The notes under the pieces were generated by a model. That model made no database searches. It saw nothing but the letters and a program-made list of their open reading frames with translations, and was not told the DNA's origin. Shown piece by piece: positions 1-5,683 of a DNA stretch of 5,723 nt. The position numbers and the translations under genes were made by a program. The DNA comes from Candidatus Cloacimonadota bacterium (GTDB lineage: Bacteria; Cloacimonadota; Cloacimonadia; Cloacimonadales; Cloacimonadaceae), in assembly GCA_028703735.1 (NCBI GenBank), contig JAQVMI010000141.1:1-5723 (forward strand), read 5' to 3'. Numbering within the stretch: the stretch's first letter is position 1; each line of letters starts with the position of its first letter.

Positions 1-122
1 TAAGATTAATTTCTGCCTTTTTGCCAACAGGCGTGGGATTGTCAAGCGTAAAATCCGCTTTGCTAATTAGTTATAATTTCGTTAATCCGTAACTAACCTA
101 TTTACCAATTACATCCACTTGT

Positions 123-210
123 CTCCTGCTTTAATTACGGAATCAATAAGGAAGATTTAGGCACAAAGTCCTTAATGATTCCGTTTTGATTCCTTAATTC
201 AAGCAGGGAG
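123..210. repeat. Long imperfect inverted repeat (hairpin)
   Basis: The left arm at 123-152 (CTCCTGCTTTAATTACGG...) is matched by the reverse complement of 169-210 (CTCCCTGCTTGAATTAAGG...), around a spacer of about 16 nt. The right arm is about 12 nt longer because it carries a second GGAATCA unit. The ends (CTCCTGCTT against AAGCAGGGAG) and the loop-proximal parts (AATAAGGA against TCCTTAAT) pair well. Transcribed, it would fold into a long bulged hairpin. There is no clean T tract directly after it, so I call it an interspersed repeat rather than a terminator, although 'CATCTTTT' follows at 211-218. Confidence 0.55.
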
Positions 211-224
211 CATCTTTTACCAAA

Positions 225-484
225 GCATACCCCCAAAAAAAAGAATAGGCACACGGATTTCACGGATTAAACGGATCAACACGGATAATAAGGAAATTGG
301 TACTGTTTTTGGGCAATTTGCATTCCGGATAGAGATGGAACCACGATTTTCTCTTCTCCTTTGTAGTACAGATGTTCATTGATTTGCAAGTTAATCCGTG
401 CTGATCCGTTTAATCCGTAAAATCCGTGTGACTATTAACCTTAATAACGTTGGCTTATCTTTAGAATTATTAATGGGGGTATAC
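225..484. repeat. MITE-like element with nested 'ATCCGT' inverted repeats
   Basis: The outer inverted repeats are ATACCCCCA at 227-235 and TGGGGGTAT at 474-482. Inside them a second, longer pair occurs: CACACGGATTTCACGG... at 250-288, and its near-perfect reverse complement ending ...AAATCCGTGTG at 391-430. The inner arms are about 39-40 bp, differ by two substitutions and one inserted base, and are each built from four copies of an ATCCGT-type unit spaced about 9-12 nt apart. About 102 bp lie between the arms. No transposase is encoded, so if mobile the element is non-autonomous. The inner pair is clear; the boundary set by the outer 9 bp repeats is less certain, and no target-site duplication is obvious. 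Confidence 0.6.
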
Positions 485-528
485 CAGGATTTTATCCACA
501 TGATATCCGGGTAAGCTGAAATATTCTA

Positions 529-556
529 TTGCCAGTAAAGCTAAGCTAAATTTTAT
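529..556 (+). promoter_or_regulatory. Possible sigma70-type promoter for fcl
   Basis: TTGCCA at 529-534 (five of six matches to TTGACA) is followed after 16 nt by TTTTAT at 551-556 (four of six matches to TATAAT). Transcription would then begin near 563 and give a leader of about 75 nt. That leader contains GGTTCT at 564-569 paired with AGAACC at 586-591, and a small palindrome TTCTT-A-AAGAA at 566-576, which could be a leader hairpin or operator. In AT-rich DNA such matches arise by chance, so this is only a candidate. Confidence 0.2.
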
Positions 557-637
557 GGTTAACGGTTCTTAAAGAATTGTGATAGAGAACCCTTTACTCC
601 AAAAACTGAACAGAAATTACCCCTGAAGGAGTTACAG

Positions 638-1672
638 ATGGATTGTGGTGCCAAAATATATGTAAGCGGGCATAATGGATTAGTCGGTTCGGCAATAGTG
701 CGCTGTTTGCTAAGGCACGGATATAATAATTTGATCCTTAAAACCCATAAGGAGTTAGATTTAATCTCTCAGGCACAAGTGCAGGATTTTTTTACAGAAT
801 TCCAGCCGGATTATGTTTTTCATGCTGCAGGATTAGTGGGGGGAATTTTAGCAAACAGTAGCTTCCCTGCTCAATATATCTATGATAACCTAATGATTGC
901 CACAAATGTGATTCATTCTGCTTACCAAAACCACACCCGTAAACTGCTGTTTTTTGGCTCTTCCAGCATTTATCCACGGGCAAGTTTGCAACCAATTAAA
1001 GAGGAATATCTGCTTACAGGAGAATTGGAGCAAACTAACGAAGCCTATGCTCTTGCCAAAATTGCCGGGCTAAAAATGGGGCAATTTTACCGAAAGCAGT
1101 ATGGCTGCGATTTTATAACCTGTCTGCCAACAAATCTCTATGGTCCAAACGATCATTATCATCCGGAAAATTCTCATGTATTGCCTGCCTTAATCCGCAA
1201 ATTGCATTTGGCAAATTGTTGGCAGAAAGAGCAGCTTGATGCTGTGGCAAAGGATTTGGGCAGAGAATATAAGGTAGAATCGGAAGAAGGCCTAAAGCAT
1301 ATCTTAGCAGGCTTTGGGATTAGCAAGATTAAGGGAAAAGTGGTTTTAACCTTATGGGGTAGCGGGGCACCTTTCAGAGAATTTATGTTTGTGGACGATC
1401 TGGCAGAGGCAGTGCTGTTTTTGATGGATAACTATTCAGCCTCTCAGCCTGTAAATATTGGCACCGGTTTGGATGCAAGCATCAAGGATATGGCTTATTT
1501 GATAAAAGAAATTGTGGGGTTCACCGGCGAGATACAATGGGACATTAGTAAACCGGATGGAATTCCCAAAAAGCAATTGGATGTAAGCTTGCTTACCAGC
1601 CTGGGATTTTCTGCGCCAACTAAGCTGCGTGAAGGGATTATAGCTACTTACGAAGACTATTTAAGCAGATAA
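638..1672 (+). CDS. fcl: GDP-L-fucose synthase (GDP-4-keto-6-deoxymannose 3,5-epimerase/4-reductase)
   Basis: This cytoplasmic NADPH-dependent SDR enzyme converts GDP-4-keto-6-deoxy-D-mannose to GDP-L-fucose, the donor for fucosyltransferases. The 344 residues begin with the Rossmann motif GHNGLVG (11-17). AAGLVGGI (63-70) follows, then GSSSIYP (107-113), the catalytic pair Y137/K141 in YALAK, PTNLYGP (164-170), H180, GSGAPFREF (241-249) and KPDG (305-308). Counting against E. coli Fcl, S108, Y137, K141 and H180 match its S107, Y136, K140 and H179, but catalytic Cys109 is Ser110 here. An insertion of roughly 37 residues (about 194-235) relative to E. coli accounts for the longer protein, a feature I recall from Bacteroides-type homologues. 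AAGGAG at 626-631 lies 6 nt before the ATG and fixes the start. The gene stands alone on this strand, convergent with a fucosyltransferase operon; gmd is not in view. A related GDP-sugar epimerase/reductase is the main alternative. Confidence 0.93.
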   Translation: MDCGAKIYVSGHNGLVGSAIVRCLLRHGYNNLILKTHKELDLISQAQVQDFFTEFQPDYVFHAAGLVGGILANSSFPAQYIYDNLMIATNVIHSAYQNHTRKLLFFGSSSIYPRASLQPIKEEYLLTGELEQTNEAYALAKIAGLKMGQFYRKQYGCDFITCLPTNLYGPNDHYHPENSHVLPALIRKLHLANCWQKEQLDAVAKDLGREYKVESEEGLKHILAGFGISKIKGKVVLTLWGSGAPFREFMFVDDLAEAVLFLMDNYSASQPVNIGTGLDASIKDMAYLIKEIVGFTGEIQWDISKPDGIPKKQLDVSLLTSLGFSAPTKLREGIIATYEDYLSR

Positions 1673-1713
1673 TAGCTTTGGCTCTCTTTCAAAGCGAGTG
1701 TGTAACTTTTGTC

Positions 1714-1743
1714 ATTCCGGACTTGATCCGGAATCCAGTTTTT
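1714..1743 (+). terminator. Likely rho-independent terminator of fcl
   Basis: The perfect 8 bp stem ATTCCGGA (1714-1721) / TCCGGAAT (1727-1734) has a 5 nt loop and is followed, after CCAG, by TTTTT at 1739-1743. It lies about 40 nt after the fcl stop codon. The structure is the left arm of the repeat element, so the terminator role would be borrowed. The four bases between stem and T run make it less than ideal. Confidence 0.4.
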
Positions 1744-1808
1744 ACAAACCACATTGTGTAAATGCTGTAATATGTTGGTTAACAGCACGTTAACGCTTAA
1801 TCAATTCT

Positions 1809-1835
1809 AAAATGGATTCCTGCCTTCGCAGGAAT
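1809..1835 (-). terminator. Possible terminator of the minus-strand glycan operon
   Basis: On the minus strand the right arm of the same element forms ATTCCTGC/GCAGGAAT (8 bp stem, 4 nt loop, 1816-1835), followed by CCA and TTTT (1812-1809). It lies about 50 nt beyond the fucosyltransferase stop codon. With the left arm it would give a symmetric two-way terminator. The T run is short, so efficiency is uncertain. Confidence 0.33.
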
Positions 1836-1886
1836 GACAAGCAAAAACCCCCTCTACCCACTTAGTTTGAAAGAGTACCATAATTT

Positions 1887-2801
1887 TTACAAGTAACCTC
1901 TGCGGTGCATTTTGTTTAAACGGTATAAACTACGGGAAACAAAGAAACTAAGGCTTTGGGGTTTGTTTGCCACAGGGCTTATGGGTGCAGAGAATATGTA
2001 ATGGAACCTTGCCAAAATTGCTTGGGGCATAAATTGATCTGGGAGATGGTTGTTTTCGCACCTGGGAGCTTTCAGGTATTGCAGATACAAATCTGGATTA
2101 TTATCTACCTCTATGATGTGTTTTACAAACGCTTTTTCTGATTTGAAGGCATGGTAATCTAAAAAAGCCTGAGGATTGAAATCCAGTTTTATCAGGGGAT
2201 TTCCCCAGTAAATTGGAACTGTATTTGCCACGAATGGTTCCATAATTTTTTCGGTGGTATAGCCCGGAAAGGATCGGTTTTCAAAAGCCAGATTGAACTT
2301 GAAATCCCTGATAAACGCTTCCTTATCTGGAACCCTATAGCCTATGTTATTGCGGAATTTACCTCCCGATGCTATAGGTTTGTAATTAGATAGTAAGCTA
2401 TGGAATCGATTGCGAACCTTCCCTCCCGGATTGGATACTATGAAGCTGCAAAACTTACGCTCAACCATGGCTACGTAATCCAAATCCGGCTTTACAAAAC
2501 TCTCTGGTGGATAACAATACACATAGAAAGGTAAACGGTAATGTTTAGGATCGGGGTTATAATCCGATGTAAAAGCATAATCGCAACGGGTGAAATCCAC
2601 CCCTCTGTTTTCGGCTGAATAAAGGATTCTTACACATTTGTAGTTTAGATGATCCTTGCCAAAAACAGAATAGATCAGAAAATCCGGTTTGTCACAGATT
2701 TCAATCTCATAATGCTGCTTCAGGATATTGTGAAAGTAATTGTTGGTTTTGTTAAACCCAGCCCAAAAATCCGTGTAATTCAGTTTTAGCTTTGTCTTCA
2801 T
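1887..2801 (-). CDS. GT10-family alpha-1,3-fucosyltransferase
   Basis: It transfers L-fucose from GDP-fucose to a glycan acceptor, typically alpha-1,3 to GlcNAc or Glc in Lewis-type structures; it should act at the cytoplasmic membrane face during glycan assembly. The 304 residues carry the GT10 signature: YSAENRG (61-67), SNPGG (123-127), GGKFRN (146-151), FKFNLAFEN (167-175), GYTTEK (180-185), PIYWGNP (196-202) and DFNP (207-210). By comparison with remembered H. pylori FucT, R150, Y181, E184 and K185 correspond to R195, Y246, E249 and K250, so the donor-binding and catalytic set appears intact. The H. pylori heptad repeats are absent, but the C-terminus (287-304) is basic and aromatic-rich, as expected of a peripheral membrane anchor. 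It is last in the operon, 14 nt after the CgeB-type gene. No good ribosome binding site precedes its ATG, so translation probably depends on coupling. The acceptor and exact linkage cannot be read from sequence. Confidence 0.93.
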   Translation of the reverse strand: MKTKLKLNYTDFWAGFNKTNNYFHNILKQHYEIEICDKPDFLIYSVFGKDHLNYKCVRILYSAENRGVDFTRCDYAFTSDYNPDPKHYRLPFYVYCYPPESFVKPDLDYVAMVERKFCSFIVSNPGGKVRNRFHSLLSNYKPIASGGKFRNNIGYRVPDKEAFIRDFKFNLAFENRSFPGYTTEKIMEPFVANTVPIYWGNPLIKLDFNPQAFLDYHAFKSEKAFVKHIIEVDNNPDLYLQYLKAPRCENNHLPDQFMPQAILARFHYIFSAPISPVANKPQSLSFFVSRSLYRLNKMHRRGYL

Positions 2802-2815
2802 GTGGCTATACAGTT

Positions 2816-3876
2816 CTATCTGGATTGGTTTATTTTGCTAAGGATATCGTCTGCCCAATGTTGCCAGGTGTATTTACCCCACACCTTTTCGTGCAGCCTA
2901 AGTGCCATTTGTTGCCTCTCTGCATCGTGGCTAAGGTAATATGCCACCTTGTCCTTAAGTTCTTCGGCACTATCAAAAGTAACAATATCGCTATCAGCAA
3001 ACAAATCCCTTAGTTTCGCCCGGTTATCAATTATCTGAAATCCCTGGCAGGCTGCAATTTCGAAAACGCGGGGTTGGAAGGTTAAGCTAATCTGTGGTGC
3101 AGGTAAATTCATATTAATTTGGGATAGTTTGTAAAGCTTTGTTAAATCCTTGTAATCCAAACGAGATCCCTTGTAACATTTTTGCAGTTCGGGTAAATAC
3201 ATAAATCTGTATTGCCAATTGTCCCCTCCCCAAATCTTAAGATCGTAATTTGCCACGAAAGATAGAATATCAGCCCGGTAAGCTCCTTCTGCTTTTGATC
3301 CATAAGCCGAACCCGTAAAAGAAATCTGGCAACCAAGCCTGGCGATATCAGCTTCACTAATCTCTACATCTGGAACAGGATGAAACACTTCAGGATCATA
3401 ACCTCCATAATGCCAAAAAATGTTAGCATGAGGCACTACTTTTCTAATGTTCAATTCCCAAACCGGATCTGCACAGAAGATGAGATCAAAATATTTAAGG
3501 CTATGAGGAAAATCGGCAACCCAACGCACAGAATCCCAGGGATCATCCCCTATGCAACACACCATCAGGCATTTGCATTGTTCTTTGATGGCTTGGATTG
3601 TGGTGGGGAATAGCAAACTTTCGTTGAACACAAAAAAAACATCAGGTTTGGCAACACGGCACTGGTTTAATAGCTCTGCATTGTATTTCTGCAGGCACAT
3701 CCGGCGTTCCCAATTTTGCACTGGAGTATATTTACGCAAAGGAGTGGCACCAATCAGTTTATTCAGCTTGTAATGGTTGCTGTTGGTAACAACCTCCACA
3801 CCCAATAGGGAAAAGCTCTTTGCAGATATATATTGAAGCTATCTAACCAGGGAATACGAGGGATGAATAGCTTCAT
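2816..3876 (-). CDS. CgeB-like glycosyltransferase with an apparent 5' frameshift
   Basis: This is a predicted cytoplasmic GT-B glycosyltransferase of the CgeB/YkvP type (spore-maturation-protein-like, C-terminal glycosyl transferase domain) that probably adds a sugar to the glycan made here; donor and acceptor are unknown. The main frame (3805-2816, 329 residues from a TTG) starts abruptly at GVEVVT, lacking the first strand and helix. These lie in another frame: an ATG at 3876 begins MKLFIPRIPWLDSF and runs to codon 22 at a T4 run (3811-3814). One extra T there would join the frames as ...QRAF-SLLGVEVVT, giving about 353 residues. The ATG overlaps the upstream stop (ATGA) and has GAGGAG 8 nt upstream, so it is surely the ancestral start. 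In restored numbering FTGS is at 187-190 and the C-terminal donor-site motif RVFEIAACQGF at 270-280. The rest is intact, so this is a sequencing error, a recent mutation or recoding. Without the first strand the fold would probably fail. Confidence 0.8.
3811..3814 (-). other. Frameshift site in the CgeB-like gene
   Basis: The coding strand reads GCT TTT CCC TAT in the ATG frame, whereas homology-like sequence resumes as TCC CTA TTG GGT in the -1 frame. A fifth T would restore one continuous frame. The unshifted ATG frame meets TGA some 12 codons further on. The heptamer T-TTT-CCC is only an imperfect match to the bacterial slippery consensus, so a base deletion or base-calling error is the simpler reading. 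Confidence 0.7.
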
Positions 3877-4403
3877 AATACTTGCTCCTCTCTAAACAGG
3901 GACATTATCTGTAGATCACAATGCTGTCCCTGATAGTTACAATGATTGCGCAACACACCCTCTGTAACAAAGCCCTTTTGTTTATACAGCTTTATTGCCG
4001 CCAGATTAACCCCCAGCACATAGAGGCAGATTTTTTGCAGATTAAGAGCTTCAAAACCGTATTGTACTATTAGATCAAGAGCTTCCCTGCCATAGCCTTT
4101 TCCTTGATTCTGGGGTAAAATGGCTATCCCAAACCAGGCAATCCTATCCACCCAATTGATGTTTTGCAGAAAACAGATTCCTGCCAACAGACCACTGGTT
4201 ATGCTCTCTATGCCAAAATAGGCTTTTGTGTTGCTTTTATCCATCAGGATAGATTCCAACCAGGCGGCTTCTAATTCTGGACTTACCGGAAACTGGTGCA
4301 TGGCAGCAAGGGATTTTACGCTTGCATCGTTGTGTAAGGCAATTAGTTGTGGTAGATCATCACCCCTAAGGGTTCTTAGTATTACTTTGCTGCCATATAG
4401 CAT
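3873..4403 (-). CDS. GNAT-family N-acetyltransferase (RimJ/RimL-like)
   Basis: This predicted cytoplasmic acetyl-CoA-dependent acyltransferase of 176 residues opens with the RimJ/RimL-style pattern VILRTLRGDDL (7-17). It carries GNAT motif A as QNQGKGYG (98-105; Q100, G103 and G105 form the Q/R-x-x-G-x-G/A CoA pyrophosphate loop) and has the usual N133 ... Y140 ... GF144-145 pattern in motif B. In a sugar cluster, such enzymes often acetylate the amino group of a nucleotide-linked 4-amino sugar (PseH type), but no aminotransferase is visible here to make such a substrate, and acetylation of an amino acid or protein is equally possible. AGGAG at 4409-4413 lies 5 nt before the ATG. It starts 15 nt after the ATP-grasp stop and its TGA overlaps the next gene's ATG, so the three genes are surely co-transcribed. 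The fold is clear; the substrate is unknown. Confidence 0.88.
   Translation of the reverse strand: MLYGSKVILRTLRGDDLPQLIALHNDASVKSLAAMHQFPVSPELEAAWLESILMDKSNTKAYFGIESITSGLLAGICFLQNINWVDRIAWFGIAILPQNQGKGYGREALDLIVQYGFEALNLQKICLYVLGVNLAAIKLYKQKGFVTEGVLRNHCNYQGQHCDLQIMSLFREEQVL
3885..3890 (-). promoter_or_regulatory. Ribosome binding site that fixes the CgeB-like gene start
   Basis: GAGGAG lies 8 nt upstream of the ATG at 3876-3874, inside the last codons of the GNAT gene. Together with the ATGA stop/start overlap it shows that translation of the glycosyltransferase is meant to begin at 3876, not at the TTG at 3805. Confidence 0.7.
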
Positions 4404-4418
4404 GGGGACTCCTGTTCA

Positions 4419-5621
4419 TTATGCATAGTATTGTATGCTTTGCTCTATAAACTTCTTTGCTAAAAGGGCTAAATTGTAAGCTGAGGTTTTATCTTTGCCA
4501 GAGGTTAATACCCAACCCATTCGCTTCGAGCTATCGGAGATGCATGGAACTGCATCTCCACACTTGCAATTTAGCTGCCAATATTCCAAGCCTTCAAGCA
4601 GGTTAAGCTTATCATAATCCAAGCTGATTTCTTTTATAACCTTATTCTCGGTTAACATCAGGTATAGTATCGTAGAACCTCTATTTTGGAGACGCTTTAG
4701 CAGGGGTTCTTCTCCCAGAGCAACTTGTATTGCTGCTTTATCCATACTGATTCCCGTGGAAGCATAGGTTAAATGGGAAGAGATGAAATCTCCACCCAAA
4801 CGAGGTCCAATTTCTATTATTACAAAACCAGTAGCAGTAAGCTTCACTTCTGTATGTGCAGCAGAATTATCTATACCCAATGCTTTAATAGCCCGGGTTA
4901 CAATAACAGATAAGCTTGTGAACAGCTCTGAGCTAATATTAGCCGGCTGTAAATGACCCAACTCCACTGTTCTTGGATAGGGGGTGATAAGCTTCTCTGT
5001 TACTTGAACAATAGTTGTATCACCATTAAAGCTAATGGTTTCCACGCTAAACTCCGGACCCTCTATGAAATCCTCTATCAGATAATCTCCAGTGGGGCAG
5101 AAGCTTAAGGTATCATCAATATATTTCAGATAGCTATCGTAGCAATCAATTCTATACACTCCCCGGCTCGAAAAAGATGAGGTTGGTTTAATGATAACAG
5201 GGAGCTTAAGCGAAAGAAATTCCTGTGAAGAGAGCACCTTTGCATCGGTAATAAGAGCACCTTTTGCACAGGGAATACCTGCTTTTATAAATGCCTGTTT
5301 CATAAGGTATTTATTCGTTGAACGCTCTATAATTTCCGGAGTATGAAATATAAAGCCAAGCTCAACAGCCAATCTTGCCATCAGCTTCAGTGGCTTTTCC
5401 ATCTGTCCGGTTACTATGGCAGACACATTGTGATCTATGGCAATTTGCATAGTCTGCTGGTAATCGTTTGGAGCTACCTGATAAAAGTAATCGGCTACGC
5501 TTTTTCCTGGGGGATTTTGGGATGGATCAATCACTATGGAAATTAGCTCCAGTTCTTTGGCAGCTTCGATTAGCGACATTTGATTCTGTCCTCCACCAAA
5601 GATCAGCAGCTTTCTTTTCAT
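4419..5621 (-). CDS. ATP-grasp ligase (carboxylate-amine/amino-acid ligase type)
   Basis: This 400-residue protein, counted from the ATG at 5621, has the ATP-grasp layout of carbamoyl-phosphate-synthase-like and L-amino-acid ligases. An N-terminal pre-ATP-grasp domain opens with KLLIFGGGQNQ (4-14). ATP-binding follows with PVIIKPTSSFSSRG (141-154; the conserved Lys lies in IKP), then EDFIEGPEFSVE (183-194), the metal-binding segment HTEVK (256-260) and IIEIGPRLGGD (268-278). Such enzymes activate a carboxylate as an acyl-phosphate and join it to an amine; here that could be amidation of a sugar acid or attachment of an amino acid, but the substrate is not readable. An in-frame GTG at 5705 would add 28 residues, but they (VIPDLIRK... 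GIPASPG) translate an intergenic repeat, so I reject that start. AGGA at 5628-5631 lies 6 nt before the chosen ATG. It is first in the operon. A TATAAA at 5717-5722 (minus strand) could be its -10 box, with the -35 outside the window. Confidence 0.85.
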   Translation of the reverse strand: MKRKLLIFGGGQNQMSLIEAAKELELISIVIDPSQNPPGKSVADYFYQVAPNDYQQTMQIAIDHNVSAIVTGQMEKPLKLMARLAVELGFIFHTPEIIERSTNKYLMKQAFIKAGIPCAKGALITDAKVLSSQEFLSLKLPVIIKPTSSFSSRGVYRIDCYDSYLKYIDDTLSFCPTGDYLIEDFIEGPEFSVETISFNGDTTIVQVTEKLITPYPRTVELGHLQPANISSELFTSLSVIVTRAIKALGIDNSAAHTEVKLTATGFVIIEIGPRLGGDFISSHLTYASTGISMDKAAIQVALGEEPLLKRLQNRGSTILYLMLTENKVIKEISLDYDKLNLLEGLEYWQLNCKCGDAVPCISDSSKRMGWVLTSGKDKTSAYNLALLAKKFIEQSIQYYA

Positions 5622-5683
5622 TGTCAATCCTGGGGAAGCAGGAATCCCTTTTTTAGGTTTCCGGATCAAATCCGGAATAACAA
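5621..5683 (-). repeat. Short copy of the GTCATTCC-type repeat abutting the ATP-grasp start
   Basis: On the minus strand TTGTTATTCCGGATTTGATCC... (from 5683) is followed after a short A-rich spacer by GGGATTCCTGC...GGATTGACAA ending at the A of the ATG. It is the same arm pair as at 1709-1840 but in opposite orientation and with a spacer of about 7 nt instead of about 75 nt. The left arm forms a TTCCGGA/TCCGGAA hairpin. The repeat reads through in frame with the ATP-grasp gene and supplies its AGGA ribosome binding site (5628-5631). Confidence 0.65.

Larger units (their letters stand above)
1..637. other. Gene-poor intergenic region with inverted repeats upstream of fcl
   Basis: No convincing protein-coding gene is seen on either strand. 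Contents in order: a 22-codon open stretch on the plus strand ending in TAG at 68-70, which could be the tail of a gene entering from the left but is too short to judge; a short inverted repeat, TTAGTTA at 67-73 against TAACTAA at 90-96; a long imperfect hairpin at 123-210; a nested inverted-repeat element at 225-484; and an AT-rich leader at 485-637 that should hold the fcl promoter. The 'ATCCGT' units and outer inverted repeats point to non-autonomous repeats rather than decayed genes. The minus-strand frame through the 225-484 element is open for about 50 codons but has no good start or ribosome binding site. Confidence 0.75.
1680..1879. repeat. 200 bp nested inverted-repeat element between convergent genes
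   Basis: The outer imperfect 25 bp inverted repeats are at 1680-1704 and 1855-1879 (19 of 25 positions match; the shared core is CTCTTTCAAA). Inside them lies a second pair, TTGTCATTCC...GGAATCCA at 1709-1737 and TGGATTCC...GGAATGACAA at 1813-1840. Each inner arm is itself a small hairpin: ATTCCGGA/TCCGGAAT with a 5 nt loop, and ATTCCTGC/GCAGGAAT with a 4 nt loop. The roughly 75 bp centre is AT-rich and non-coding. The arms belong to the 'GTCATTCC...GGAATCCA' type of repeat that recurs near 5650 in this window. It occupies almost the whole gap between fcl and the fucosyltransferase gene. Confidence 0.7.

Noticed and set aside
2..70. A 22-codon open plus-strand stretch ending in TAG at 68-70, possibly the tail of a gene entering from the left
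   Set aside because: It is too short to recognise and the opposite strand is equally open over the same bases, so there is no basis for a call.
72..77. TATAAT on the plus strand as a -10 promoter box
   Set aside because: No TTGACA-like box lies 16-18 nt upstream and the site is more than 500 nt from fcl with repeats in between.
250..430. A CRISPR array formed by the repeated ATCCGT units
   Set aside because: The units are only about 6-10 nt, with gaps of a few bases and no spacers, and they form an inverted pair rather than direct repeats.
280..433. Minus-strand open frame through the 225-484 repeat element
   Set aside because: It has no usable start codon or ribosome binding site near its beginning, and its first part translates the ATCCGT repeat arm.
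792..995. Minus-strand open frame inside fcl
   Set aside because: It lies wholly within a well-supported gene, shows no recognisable motif and is a shadow of it.
3803..3805. TTG at 3805 as the true start of the CgeB-like gene
   Set aside because: It would remove the first strand and helix of the fold, whereas an ATG at 3876 with GAGGAG and an ATGA overlap encodes exactly those parts in the shifted frame.
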